64,000 bases of DNA from Corynebacterium kroppenstedtii (GTDB lineage: Bacteria; Actinomycetota; Actinomycetes; Mycobacteriales; Mycobacteriaceae). Under the pieces are notes generated by a model that searched no databases, was not told the DNA's origin, and was given only the letters and a program-made list of their open reading frames with translations. The stretch lies in contig NZ_CP069792.1 in the NCBI RefSeq assembly GCF_016894245.1, forward strand, positions 1 to 64,000, written 5' to 3'. Made by a program: the position numbers and the translations under genes. Of this stretch, positions 39,417 through 49,528 are shown piece by piece; the first letter of the stretch is position 1, and every line of letters starts with the position of its first letter.

Positions 39417-40244
39417 TTATTTCCAGGTTTGCCTTTCCAGTCCGCCGAGGAGCAACTCTAAGCCGTATGAGTACTCGGCAATATCATCATGCTCGGTAAA
39501 TTCCTCGACGATATCGTGGACGAACGGGAATTCTTCTGGATCTAGTTGTTCCCATTCGTTAATTTGAGCATGCATATCTTCCTCAGCTTCAGCTGGATCC
39601 AAATTTTTATGCCCTGTATGGCTCGATGCTTCCGCACCAATTCCTGATGCGTAATTAACCACGGCATTCGTCGCGAATAATTCTTCGCGTTTCTGTAGAC
39701 CAAGACGTTGAATTTGCCGGCCAATAAGCTCCCAAAACCGGAGCGCATACCACTGGTCTGGTCCATTATTCATTAGTTGGAGGGCTAGCCAACGGTGCTC
39801 AATCATTTGTTCGAAAAGGCACAACAATAAGCGTCGAATCTGTGCCAAGGCCTCAGCCGCTACGTCGCTCGTCGACGGATGAGGCTTAGCAAATGACACT
39901 CGGGAGAAGACGTCCGGGGCCAACAGTCCACGCTGGTCAAGCTCTTCACCCTTGTCGATCGCTCTCCGGATCAATTCATCCGAGACCATAGCGAGAAGTT
40001 GATCTTTTCCACTGGCGTACCAGTACAAACTCGCAACACCAGCGTCGAGCTCGGCTGCAATTTTTCGCAAGGTCAATTTATCCGCGCCATCGCGGTCCAG
40101 AAGCGCGATCGCAACGCGAATAATCGATTCTTCCGACAACACCGCACGCCGGGGTGAGCGGCGCGCATTCGGTCGTTGTACCGAGGAGGGCAGCTTTTTA
40201 CCTGGTGACGATTTCCGATCAGTTGTCTTTTCGCTGCTAGGCAT
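39417..40244 (-). CDS. TetR-family repressor of the adjacent exporter
   Basis: A 275-residue TetR protein with HTH at about 40-85 (SIIRVAIALLDRDGADKLTL then LDAGVASLYWYASGKDQLLA) and a C-terminal ligand domain similar to TetR_C. It has a long basic N-terminal extension. The gene diverges from the MFS gene at 40415, the classical arrangement for drug-responsive control. Confidence 0.88.
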   Translation of the reverse strand: MPSSEKTTDRKSSPGKKLPSSVQRPNARRSPRRAVLSEESIIRVAIALLDRDGADKLTLRKIAAELDAGVASLYWYASGKDQLLAMVSDELIRRAIDKGEELDQRGLLAPDVFSRVSFAKPHPSTSDVAAEALAQIRRLLLCLFEQMIEHRWLALQLMNNGPDQWYALRFWELIGRQIQRLGLQKREELFATNAVVNYASGIGAEASSHTGHKNLDPAEAEEDMHAQINEWEQLDPEEFPFVHDIVEEFTEHDDIAEYSYGLELLLGGLERQTWK

Positions 40245-40273
40245 GCCCTGATCGTATCAGCCGGCCTCTCCCC

Positions 40274-40302
40274 TTGACACTAACCGAACACGGTTCTATA
40301 TT
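40274..40302 (+). promoter_or_regulatory. Strong sigma-70-type promoter with overlapping operator for the MFS exporter
   Basis: TTGACA (40274-40279) and TATATT (40297-40302) are separated by exactly 17 bp. The spacer contains GAACACGGTTC, an inverted repeat, and TTCGAACG follows. These are the likely TetR-binding sites of the divergent regulator. Confidence 0.7.
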
Positions 40303-40414
40303 CGAACGCAATTCGAGCGACCGAACATGATTCGATGTTGCCTCGCCACGTGGGATCCGGTGCTCGTTCGCCCTTTTCACGAATCTTTTGCACGAACACG
40401 AACAAAGGACGCTC

Positions 40415-41869
40415 ATGACAACCATCACGGCCCCTCCACGCAAGGACAGAAAAGCCCAATCGCTACTCGAAGCGTGGCCGGCCCTCCTCGGCCTCTGCCT
40501 CACGATGCTCGTCGAAATGCTCGACAACTCAATCCTGAACATCGCCCTCCCCGTCATCGGCCGCGACCTCGGCTCCACCTCCACCGGTCTGCAGTGGATC
40601 GTCAGCGCCTATTCACTCACCTTCGGCGCGTTTCTCATGGTCGGCGGGACCCTGGGAGACAGACTCGGCCGTCGTCGAACTTTATTGTGGGGCCTGGCCC
40701 TCTTCGGTCTCGCGGGATTATGCGTGATGTTCTGCCACACCACAGGGCAGCTCATCGCCATCCGCGCATTATCGGGTGCCTTCGCCGCCGGCATTGCGCC
40801 ACTGACCATGTCTCTGGTTTTTAGATTGTTTGACGACGACGCCCTGCGCGGGAAAGCCATCGGCGTGATCATCACCGTATCCATGGCGGGCTTCGCTATC
40901 GGACCCGTGCTGTCAGGTTTGGCCGTCGAAAACTGGGACTGGCATTGGCTGCTGATGCTCAATGCTCCGACAGCGTTAATCGCCTGGTTAGGCGTCTACT
41001 TCGGACTAGTTCACGACGACACACAAGCGAAAAAGAGTGGCCCGATCGACTTCGCCGGCGCCATCTTCTCCGGGTTAGCCGTCAGCCTGTTGCTCTATGC
41101 GTTGACGAACGGTGCAGAACTCGGGTGGGGTGCTCCGCGAACCCTGATATCCCTTGGCGGATCCGTTCTCGCGCTCGTCGCCTTCATCTGGCGGGAACAC
41201 ACAGCTAAAGACCCGATGCTGGACCTGTCATTCTTCCAGATCCCTACCCTGACCGGCTCCGCTATCCTACAGGTCGCAACTCAGCTGGCCATGGCAGCGG
41301 TCATGTTCGCGTCGGCCGAACTGTACCAATACGCGTGGGGATGGCGTCCGTGGGTCGCGGGCGTTGCAAACCTGCCCTTCGTCGTCGGCATGCTGGCCGC
41401 TGGGCCCGTCGTCGATAAGATGGTTGAAAAGTATGGACAGCGTTTTGCCTGTGCCGTTGGTATTGCATTCGTCCTGGTCAGCCTGGTTGTGTGGTGGGTC
41501 GGTGTTGGCACGAACTACGCCTGGTGCGCGGCCGGAATGCTGCTCATGACCATCGGTATGCGGACCGTAATGACTACGGCTGCTGTGGGATTGATTGGTT
41601 CGCTGCCCGAAGAGCACACCTCGATCGGCGCGGCACTGAACGACACCGCGCAGGAGCTCGGCAACTCGATCGGTGTTGCGGTTATCGGTACTGTCATGGC
41701 GATCGTGGTTGGTGTGGACCTTCCGCATGGGGCGTGGAGCGACGCCGTCGTTGACACATTCGTCCACTCGCAGCGCATCGCCTTCACGATTATTGCTGGG
41801 TTGCTCACGGTCACGGCAGCTATCGGGCTACGGACGCTCAGCAATTCACATGACACCGAAGGGCTGTAG
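40415..41869 (+). CDS. MFS drug exporter, DHA2 (14-helix) type
   Basis: ATG 40415 follows AAAGGACGCTC. The 484-residue protein has LDNSILNIALPVIGRDL (motif D1 of DHA2 exporters), GGTLGDRLGRRRTLLWGLAL (motif A) and about 14 hydrophobic segments. The substrate is probably a hydrophobic or cationic compound driven by the proton gradient. The adjacent TetR regulator supports drug-inducible expression. Confidence 0.9.
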   Translation: MTTITAPPRKDRKAQSLLEAWPALLGLCLTMLVEMLDNSILNIALPVIGRDLGSTSTGLQWIVSAYSLTFGAFLMVGGTLGDRLGRRRTLLWGLALFGLAGLCVMFCHTTGQLIAIRALSGAFAAGIAPLTMSLVFRLFDDDALRGKAIGVIITVSMAGFAIGPVLSGLAVENWDWHWLLMLNAPTALIAWLGVYFGLVHDDTQAKKSGPIDFAGAIFSGLAVSLLLYALTNGAELGWGAPRTLISLGGSVLALVAFIWREHTAKDPMLDLSFFQIPTLTGSAILQVATQLAMAAVMFASAELYQYAWGWRPWVAGVANLPFVVGMLAAGPVVDKMVEKYGQRFACAVGIAFVLVSLVVWWVGVGTNYAWCAAGMLLMTIGMRTVMTTAAVGLIGSLPEEHTSIGAALNDTAQELGNSIGVAVIGTVMAIVVGVDLPHGAWSDAVVDTFVHSQRIAFTIIAGLLTVTAAIGLRTLSNSHDTEGL

Positions 41870-41965
41870 CCGGCTATAGGGAAAGTGGCGATCGGGTGCA
41901 GCAAGGGGGTGGAAAATAGCCGGCGGGGGTTGTCCGTCGGCTCGCCGGGTAGAGAAAATAAATAC

Positions 41966-43732
41966 ATGACCGCACCGGAACCGAAAACTCTTCCCCTGCC
42001 TTCACTTGAACAGACTGTCGCAGCTCTCGTTTCCGCTGCTCGTGCAGTCGCACCCGCGGACGTCGTGGACACCACGCGCACCGCGGGTTCAGTTTTCTTG
42101 CAGCATTCGGGGCCAGAAATTCAGGCCGAACTTGAAAAGTTCGCGGCCACAGAGCGAGAGGCGGGCCGAAGCTGGTTTTCGGCGGAATGGTTACGCGGCT
42201 ACCTCTCGACGCGCACCTCATTGCTTCACAGTACGAACGTGTCGTTCCAGATCAACCCGGGTTTCTTGTCTTCTACTCCGGGAGTTGGCCGGGCAGCGGA
42301 GTTCATCTACCGCGCCGCCACCATTCACCTCGACCAAGCCCGGGGCACCACTCCTCAGGAAACTGATGCCCGCGGAAACCCCACCACGATGGACCAATGG
42401 CAGTGTTTTGATGGCGGAATACGCCATCCACAGTCCGACCTCGACACAATTCATCGGGCCGAATTGGGTGACCGCGATCGAGAAATAGGCGTGTTCTGGG
42501 CAGGGCGACTCTTCGCCGTGCCCGTGACCGATCATGACGGCTCACTCCGCGATGTCGATTCCCTCGCGGCGTCGATCAACGCAATTATTCGCCCCGGTAA
42601 TGACAAACCTGAATCACGTGAGCAGACCCCTGCTGACCTCGACTTTGCCATACCGTCGGCCGTCGGTAGCGAGACTCTCGCCCCCATCCTGGAGCGAGCA
42701 CTCGAGCAGCCCCACAACCAACACACCTACCGACGCCTGACGAACTTCCTCTTCACCATCACCCTGACCGACGAGGTACGTGACGGCGCCGACCACCTCC
42801 ATCGCTCCGCATTCGAACCGGGACACAGCTGGGCGTGCAAACCCATCAGTTACGAGATGAGCCTGGCCGACTCCTGGTTGAGCCTAAACGTGGAACACTC
42901 CACCGTGGACGGCGCGACGCTGGTCACCGGGATACGTCGTATGCACGATGTCACTATTCCCGCTTCTACCTCTTCTGAGACGCCGCCCCCACCGGAAGAA
43001 GTGACCTGGGAATGGCCAGATGAGGACGTCCCCGTCCTCAAAGAAGCTGCCAGTGACGTGTCCCAGGATTTCGCCGATATCGCCACACGCATTGTGACGG
43101 TCCCCCACCCACCGGCAGATCAGCTTCCCTTCCGAATTAGTGCCGACGCCGCGCAACAGCTCATCTTGACGATTGCGCAACTCCTGATCTACGGCCGGGC
43201 GCGAGGAGTGTACGAAGCCGTTGACATGCGTGAATATCGCGCCGGGCGCACGGAGTGTTTGCGTGCGGTCACTCCGCAAGCTGTGAAATTCGCGTCGCTT
43301 TTGCTTGGTGGAGAGGCAACGCGGCAGGATCTTGACGATGTCCTCGGCGCCCATCGAGCGTGGGTCAAGGCGTGCAAGCGTGGGGATGGCGTTGATCGCC
43401 ACCTTTTGGGTCTCCGGTTTACTACCGCCGCTATGGAAGCAGAAGGCAAAGAGGTCACCGGGACGGAGTTTCTAACCGACCCGGGTGTTGCTGCAACGAC
43501 ATATGATTTCCTTTCCACGACATCAATTGGTGGGGCCGATTATTTCGTGCGCTATGCCTTTGTGCCCAGTGTGCCGGAGGGTTTTGGGATCAGCTACACG
43601 CCCCGGCCCGAGTCCTTCGAGTATTGCGTGACGTGGCATCCTTCACGCGCTGATCAGCCTAATCATTTCCTTCATGCGCTTCCGCAAGCATCGGACCTGT
43701 TGTGGTCTTTTGTCACGTCACTCCATGAATAA
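41966..43732 (+). CDS. Choline/carnitine O-acyltransferase family enzyme
   Basis: The 588-residue protein shows the carnitine acyltransferase signatures: LSLNVEHSTVDGATLV with the catalytic His, VDMREYRAGRTECLRAVTPQ (substrate and CoA binding region), FLSTTSIGGADYFV (STSxxGG) and FGISYTPRPESFEYCVTWHP. It would transfer acyl groups between CoA and carnitine or choline. Such enzymes are mostly eukaryotic and rare in bacteria. Which acyl chain and acceptor it uses is not evident. ATG 41966 starts 97 bp after the MFS gene. Confidence 0.87.
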   Translation: MTAPEPKTLPLPSLEQTVAALVSAARAVAPADVVDTTRTAGSVFLQHSGPEIQAELEKFAATEREAGRSWFSAEWLRGYLSTRTSLLHSTNVSFQINPGFLSSTPGVGRAAEFIYRAATIHLDQARGTTPQETDARGNPTTMDQWQCFDGGIRHPQSDLDTIHRAELGDRDREIGVFWAGRLFAVPVTDHDGSLRDVDSLAASINAIIRPGNDKPESREQTPADLDFAIPSAVGSETLAPILERALEQPHNQHTYRRLTNFLFTITLTDEVRDGADHLHRSAFEPGHSWACKPISYEMSLADSWLSLNVEHSTVDGATLVTGIRRMHDVTIPASTSSETPPPPEEVTWEWPDEDVPVLKEAASDVSQDFADIATRIVTVPHPPADQLPFRISADAAQQLILTIAQLLIYGRARGVYEAVDMREYRAGRTECLRAVTPQAVKFASLLLGGEATRQDLDDVLGAHRAWVKACKRGDGVDRHLLGLRFTTAAMEAEGKEVTGTEFLTDPGVAATTYDFLSTTSIGGADYFVRYAFVPSVPEGFGISYTPRPESFEYCVTWHPSRADQPNHFLHALPQASDLLWSFVTSLHE

Positions 43733-43889
43733 GGGTGCTAGAACGCCGGGACTGTAACGGTCCCGTATCAATAATTGGTCATAACACTAAATAGAGGGGT
43801 ATACGCGCCCACTTTTGGTGAACTAACTACTAAACTTGTTTCCGGCGATTGCCCTAACAATCTGGACTTAGAACTCAGGAGAATTATTC

Positions 43890-44144
43890 GTGTCAACGTC
43901 ATTCATCTATAGAGATCCTTTTACCCACACTAAGCATCAGGTTTCTGCTCCAGACACCGCCACCTATGTGGTCGTTAAGAATAACGGTGAAAAGAAATCA
44001 GATAGTGACGTACTCGGCTTTTTTGATGACTACGACGGAGCACGCGAAGCAGTCATGGCGGAGCTGAATAAAGAACTCCAACAGCCCACCGGTGATCGAG
44101 AGGTTTTAGTCACTCATACGAAACTCTATAACCCAATGGCGTGA
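43890..44144 (+). CDS. Small conserved-looking protein of unknown function
   Basis: GTG 43890 is 8 nt after AGGAGA. The 84-residue acidic protein has strands (TATYVVVKNNGEKK) and a helix (YDGAREAVMAELNKELQQ), with no membrane segment. A CGGGAC/GTCCCG hairpin (43747-43765) precedes it. Function unknown. Confidence 0.55.
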   Translation: MSTSFIYRDPFTHTKHQVSAPDTATYVVVKNNGEKKSDSDVLGFFDDYDGAREAVMAELNKELQQPTGDREVLVTHTKLYNPMA

Positions 44145-44354
44145 CGTTAGGAGGCCTTCCTCCAGGATCAAGTTAGCAGTACCCCAGATCCGATAACGGA
44201 GTGCTCGCTGTATTTCGGCACATCGGCCCTGCTCTTTTCCGCCATTCACTCACGTGTGTGGCGCGCTTTTCCACATCGCCCCTCGACGGTGCACCGTCAG
44301 CGCCAGCGGCGGTAAGACGACCGCAAAATTGACTTGATCATGCCTGAACAAGGA

Positions 44355-44410
44355 CATGCCGCCTGTGGCGTACCGACAGTGGCATGCCCCCTGTGGCGTA
44401 CCGACAGTGG
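44355..44410. repeat. Two tandem 28-bp repeats upstream of the DUF1541 lipoprotein gene
   Basis: Units 44355-44382 and 44383-44410 differ at one position and share GTGGCGTACCGACAGTGG; a third partial unit (CGTGC) follows. They lie about 105 bp before the gene at 44515, where regulator sites would be expected. The rest of 44145-44514 has no supportable gene. Confidence 0.6.
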
Positions 44411-44514
44411 CGTGCACTAAAAGCGAATCGCTACCCTCGGGAAAAATGGTGTATTACAGTGGGCGTATTAGTGGTATAGAACAGCGAAGTATAAGAAATA
44501 AAAGAAGAGGGATC

Positions 44515-45180
44515 ATGCGTTCATTACGCCGCCGAAGCCGTATTGCCTCACTACTCACTGTGGGTGCTGTCAGCACTGCACTCGTTCTCAGCGGATGCAC
44601 GGTCGATGAAGATTCTGATCAGTCATCCGAGGACACAACCTCAGCAACCACTACCGCGTCTCAGCAGTCATCCCCATCGGAATCGAGCACGTCAGAGTCG
44701 TCTGAACCGAGTGATTCTCAGGACAACGGCGCTCACCGGGGTATGGATCATTCCATGGACGGCGGTGACGCGCCGGCCGGTATCACAATCAACGCTCACC
44801 CTACCCACCCCGTCGGTAGCACCGTAACCTTGACTGCTGACCATATGAAAGGGATGAAGGGCGCGAAGGCCACGATCGCGGGCGCGTTCTCGACATATAC
44901 ATATGAAGTGGATTACACCCCCACGGATGGTGGCAGGCCGGTGAAAAACCACAAGTGGGTCGTTCAGCAAGAAATAAAAGATGCTGGCACCCAGCGGATT
45001 CCTGATGGCACCGACGTCACTATCGAAGCTGACCATATGAAAGGAATGAAGGGCGCCAAAGGAAAAATTGTGTCCTCTACAGACCAAACTGTGTACATGG
45101 TGAATTATGAGGCCGATGGCATGAAAGTCACCAACCACAAGTGGGTCGTCGAGGACGAGATCAAGCCCGCTAACGACTAA
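44515..45180 (+). CDS. YdhK-family (DUF1541) lipoprotein
   Basis: ATG 44515 after AGAAGAGGG. A 221-residue lipoprotein: signal ending in LVLSGCT, a Ser/Thr-rich spacer, then two DUF1541 repeats, each with VTLTADHMKGMKGAKATI- or VTIEADHMKGMKGAKGKI-type sequence and NHKWVV. Proteins of this family are surface lipoproteins that may be metal-responsive. The doubled motif GMKGAK is conserved in both repeats. The role is not established. Confidence 0.85.
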   Translation: MRSLRRRSRIASLLTVGAVSTALVLSGCTVDEDSDQSSEDTTSATTTASQQSSPSESSTSESSEPSDSQDNGAHRGMDHSMDGGDAPAGITINAHPTHPVGSTVTLTADHMKGMKGAKATIAGAFSTYTYEVDYTPTDGGRPVKNHKWVVQQEIKDAGTQRIPDGTDVTIEADHMKGMKGAKGKIVSSTDQTVYMVNYEADGMKVTNHKWVVEDEIKPAND

Positions 45181-45194
45181 TCCTGACCAGTTAC

Positions 45195-46235
45195 TTAATC
45201 CTGATTAGTTGGTTCCCAGCCGAGTTCAGGAGCCACGTACAAAGCGAAAGACTTAAGAATTTTCTTATTCGCTTCGACGCCGAGCTGGCTCGGAATAGTC
45301 AGCATTAGCGTATCCGCATCCATAACGGCTGCATCGTGACGCAATTGTTCAACGAGTTTGTCTGGCTCGGCTGCGTAGGTCTTCCCAAAGGTTGCATTAA
45401 CCCCGTCGATAATGCCAATCCCGTCTTTCGATTGGCCCCCTAAATACAACTTACGGTCGTAGTCGTCGATAATCGGGAAAATAGTTCTACTTACCGACAC
45501 ACGAGGAGTCCAATCGTGGCCCGCCTGTTTCCACGCTTCGTGATAGTGCTGCACTTGCTTCGCCTGCAGGTCCGCAAATGCTTCGCCGGTGGCCTCAGTA
45601 AGTAGCGTGGAGCTCATCAGATTAACGCCTTGTTCAGCAGCCCACTCAGCGGTTTCACGACGACCAGCACCCCACCAGATGCGGTGATCCAAATCGGGTG
45701 ACTGTGGCAACACCGGCAAACCGGCGCCCGGCCGGTACATCGGTGGATACTGATCCTTCGCGGCAGTGGCCATGGGTTCCCCGCGCACAGCACGGAGAAA
45801 TGTATCAAAATGCTGATGGGCAATATCAGCGCCGCGGGGCTCTGTTGAGCCGGTGTATCCAAAGGACTCCCAGCCACGTTCAGCGGCTTCGGGTGAACCA
45901 CGCGACACGCCCAGGGCAACGCGGCCGTTACTTAGCAGATCTAAAGCAGCAGCTTCTTCTGCGAGGTAAAGCGGGTTTTCGTAGCGCATATCGATAACGC
46001 CAGTGCCCACTTCAAGATTTTTCGTTACGGCTGCCATTGCAGACAACAAAGGAATGGGGCTCGCGTGCTGCGGAAGATAATGGTGTACACGGAGATATGC
46101 GCCATTAACCCCTAAGCCATCGGCAGCTTTCGCTAACTCAACGGCTTCCTGCAAGGCATTTCGTGCCGTGTATCCATTACCATCAGTCGCGCGCCCTGAA
46201 TAATGACCGAAACTCAAAGACCCGAATCTCTTCAT
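45195..46235 (-). CDS. Luciferase-like flavin monooxygenase
   Basis: A 346-residue LLM-class protein with VGTGVIDMRYENPLYLAEEA, NGRVALGVSRGSPEAAERGW and WWGAGRRETAEWAAEQGVNL. It would be an FMN- or F420-dependent monooxygenase; the NGRxxLGVxRGSP type fits flavin-dependent alkanal-monooxygenase-like proteins. The start at 46235 (MKRFGSLSF) is chosen because homologues begin near KRFG. The gene is convergent with the lipoprotein gene. Confidence 0.85.
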   Translation of the reverse strand: MKRFGSLSFGHYSGRATDGNGYTARNALQEAVELAKAADGLGVNGAYLRVHHYLPQHASPIPLLSAMAAVTKNLEVGTGVIDMRYENPLYLAEEAAALDLLSNGRVALGVSRGSPEAAERGWESFGYTGSTEPRGADIAHQHFDTFLRAVRGEPMATAAKDQYPPMYRPGAGLPVLPQSPDLDHRIWWGAGRRETAEWAAEQGVNLMSSTLLTEATGEAFADLQAKQVQHYHEAWKQAGHDWTPRVSVSRTIFPIIDDYDRKLYLGGQSKDGIGIIDGVNATFGKTYAAEPDKLVEQLRHDAAVMDADTLMLTIPSQLGVEANKKILKSFALYVAPELGWEPTNQD

Positions 46236-46346
46236 GCTTATAGGAACGCCGATGATTAGTAAGACATTCCTCATGAAGAAATGAGGGGATACGTGACCCC
46301 CTCACTGCATCGACAGTTGGGCCGCGTCCTGCTCATCGACGCGCTA

Positions 46347-47786
<1,440 letters not shown>

Positions 47787-47789
47787 TCA

Positions 47790-47822
47790 CACCATTGGTG
47801 GAGCCCGGCCACACCAATGGTG
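47790..47822. promoter_or_regulatory. Inverted repeat between the aldo/keto reductase end and gdhA start
   Basis: CACCATTGGTG (47790-47800) and CACCAATGGTG (47812-47822) can pair perfectly over 11 bp. It lies 100 bp upstream of gdhA and 48 bp downstream of the reductase gene. It may act as a terminator of the reductase or a regulator site for gdhA. No T-run follows. Confidence 0.45.
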
Positions 47823-47869
47823 GATTTCACATGTAGTAACGAGGTGAACTATGTATCCGACAGCGAACT

Positions 47870-48727
47870 TTACTTCCCGGAGTACACGGGGAATTGGCTA
47901 CTCTCGCCGTAATCCCGAGCATCTAGCTTCTTCAAAGCATCCATATCCTCGTCTGAAATCACGAAATCAACGTCTGCATTGCTCTGCATATGATCCGGAT
48001 TGGCGGTCTTTGGCAGCGATACCGTTCCCAATTGCAGGGTATAACGAATGCACAGTTGCGGAATACTTACGCCATATTTCTCCGCTATCTCGGCAACGTC
48101 TTTATTCTTCAGCATTTCGCCGTGAGCAATTGGCGAATAGGCTTCAACAAGTATGTCGTTAGATGCGCAGAAAGACAGCAGTTCATGGGGTGTGTTCCCG
48201 ACGTGCACCAGCAGTTGGTTAACTAACGGCTGCACGGAACAAGAATCGAGGATGTTATTGAGGTCCGACTCCAAAAAGTTCGAAACGCCGATAGCACGAA
48301 TTTTCCCCGCTTGATACGCCTCCTCCAAAGCACGCCATGCTTGGCGATTCCCCTCGGAATAGTCACCACCGCGGAAGTCATCCCACGGTTGTGGAGAATG
48401 AATGAGCATCAGGTCTACATAATCCAATCCCAAGGTCTCCAGGGATCCATCTATAGATTTAACTGCTTCATCGTAATTCTTAATTTCAGCAGCCAACTTC
48501 GTTGAGACGAATAAATCCTCTCGGGGAATATCCGCGGTCCGTATCCCCTCACCGACTCCACGCTCATTGCCATACGCTTGAGCTGTATCAATATTGCGGT
48601 AACCAATCTTCACTGCATCGCGAACAGCTTGCGCTGCTTTATCATCGTCAATAAACCAGGTACCAAGCCCTAGCTTCGGGATTTCAACCCCATTGGCCAA
48701 CGTATATTTTTCATTTACGACGCTCAT
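47870..48727 (-). CDS. Aldo/keto reductase (2,5-diketo-D-gluconate-reductase type)
   Basis: The 285-residue AKR has GYRNIDTAQAYGNERGVGEG (Asp and Tyr of the catalytic tetrad), LFVSTKL (Lys), YVDLMLIHSPQPW (His) and ICIRYTLQLGTVSLPKTANP near the NADPH site. It is an NADPH-dependent reductase of small carbonyls, probably of the DkgA group. The start at 48727 fits family length. Confidence 0.9.
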   Translation of the reverse strand: MSVVNEKYTLANGVEIPKLGLGTWFIDDDKAAQAVRDAVKIGYRNIDTAQAYGNERGVGEGIRTADIPREDLFVSTKLAAEIKNYDEAVKSIDGSLETLGLDYVDLMLIHSPQPWDDFRGGDYSEGNRQAWRALEEAYQAGKIRAIGVSNFLESDLNNILDSCSVQPLVNQLLVHVGNTPHELLSFCASNDILVEAYSPIAHGEMLKNKDVAEIAEKYGVSIPQLCIRYTLQLGTVSLPKTANPDHMQSNADVDFVISDEDMDALKKLDARDYGESSQFPVYSGK

Positions 48728-49150
48728 GTCGTTACCTTCCTCAAAAAAGTGAAAATAGTGTAAAACGGGGAGCTACTCCGCGAATGACACGGCCTTCTAC
48801 AACGCACAAGCATGCGCTAACAAAAATAAGGAATGTGTCAGAGTGGCAGACATTATATTGATAGTTAACACCACGATTCATCTCGGCCGCGGTCGGGAAA
48901 AACCTTCCCACGTTCCGACGATACACCTGTGCACTATCCACACGCTCGATGTCGATTTCTCAATAACTAAAGATGAGCTGGGCACCATCGACTAGCTTGG
49001 GTACCACACGCCGTGCTGGCCCAACACCTACTGGCATCACGGTCAAGGAATAGGGTGTAGATATACCCGAGGCATAGCTTTTCATATCACCCATCGCCTC
49101 CACATCGCGTTTAACGGGAATATCGTTATAGGACAAGGACGGTGATTGTC
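48728..49150. other. Intergenic, no supportable gene
   Basis: No reading frame with a ribosome site and plausible composition is seen in this stretch between divergent genes. The AT-rich segment at about 48830-48870 and the region near 49120 may hold promoters. I see no strong repeats. Confidence 0.4.
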
Positions 49151-49507
49151 ATGCCCCAACAAGCATGGAATAAGAAACGCGAACGGCAATACGAGCACAT
49201 TAAGGATTCACTCACGGACAAGGGTCGCTCGGAGAGCACTGCCGAAGAGATCGCAGCCCGCACGGTCAATAAAACCCGTGCGCAACAGGGTGAATCTGAG
49301 CAGGCCTCACCAACGTCTACGAACGACAAGTCTCCCTCTGAACGAGGGGGGCAACGCTCCCATCAGGGCCCACAAGGACGGACAAAAGCTCAGCTCTATG
49401 AAGACGCTAAACGCCTGAATATCGAAGGCCGATCCGACATGGATAAAAACGAGCTCAAGCACGCCGTCACGCAGGCGGAGCGTCAGAAAAACGCTAAGAA
49501 GAATTAA
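49151..49507 (+). CDS. Small basic stress-type protein with a Rho-N/SAP-like C-terminal motif
   Basis: The 118-residue protein starts at ATG 49151. The N-terminal helix (WNKKRERQYEHIKDSLTDKG) with AARTVNKTRAQ is followed by a charged linker and a C-terminal motif TKAQLYEDAKRLNIEGRSDM that resembles the SAP/Rho N-terminal type of nucleic-acid-binding module. Similar proteins are annotated as plasmid-stabilisation or stress proteins in actinobacteria. Confidence 0.7.
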   Translation: MPQQAWNKKRERQYEHIKDSLTDKGRSESTAEEIAARTVNKTRAQQGESEQASPTSTNDKSPSERGGQRSHQGPQGRTKAQLYEDAKRLNIEGRSDMDKNELKHAVTQAERQKNAKKN

Positions 49508-49528
49508 GCGTCAAGAAATCAGCCGTTG

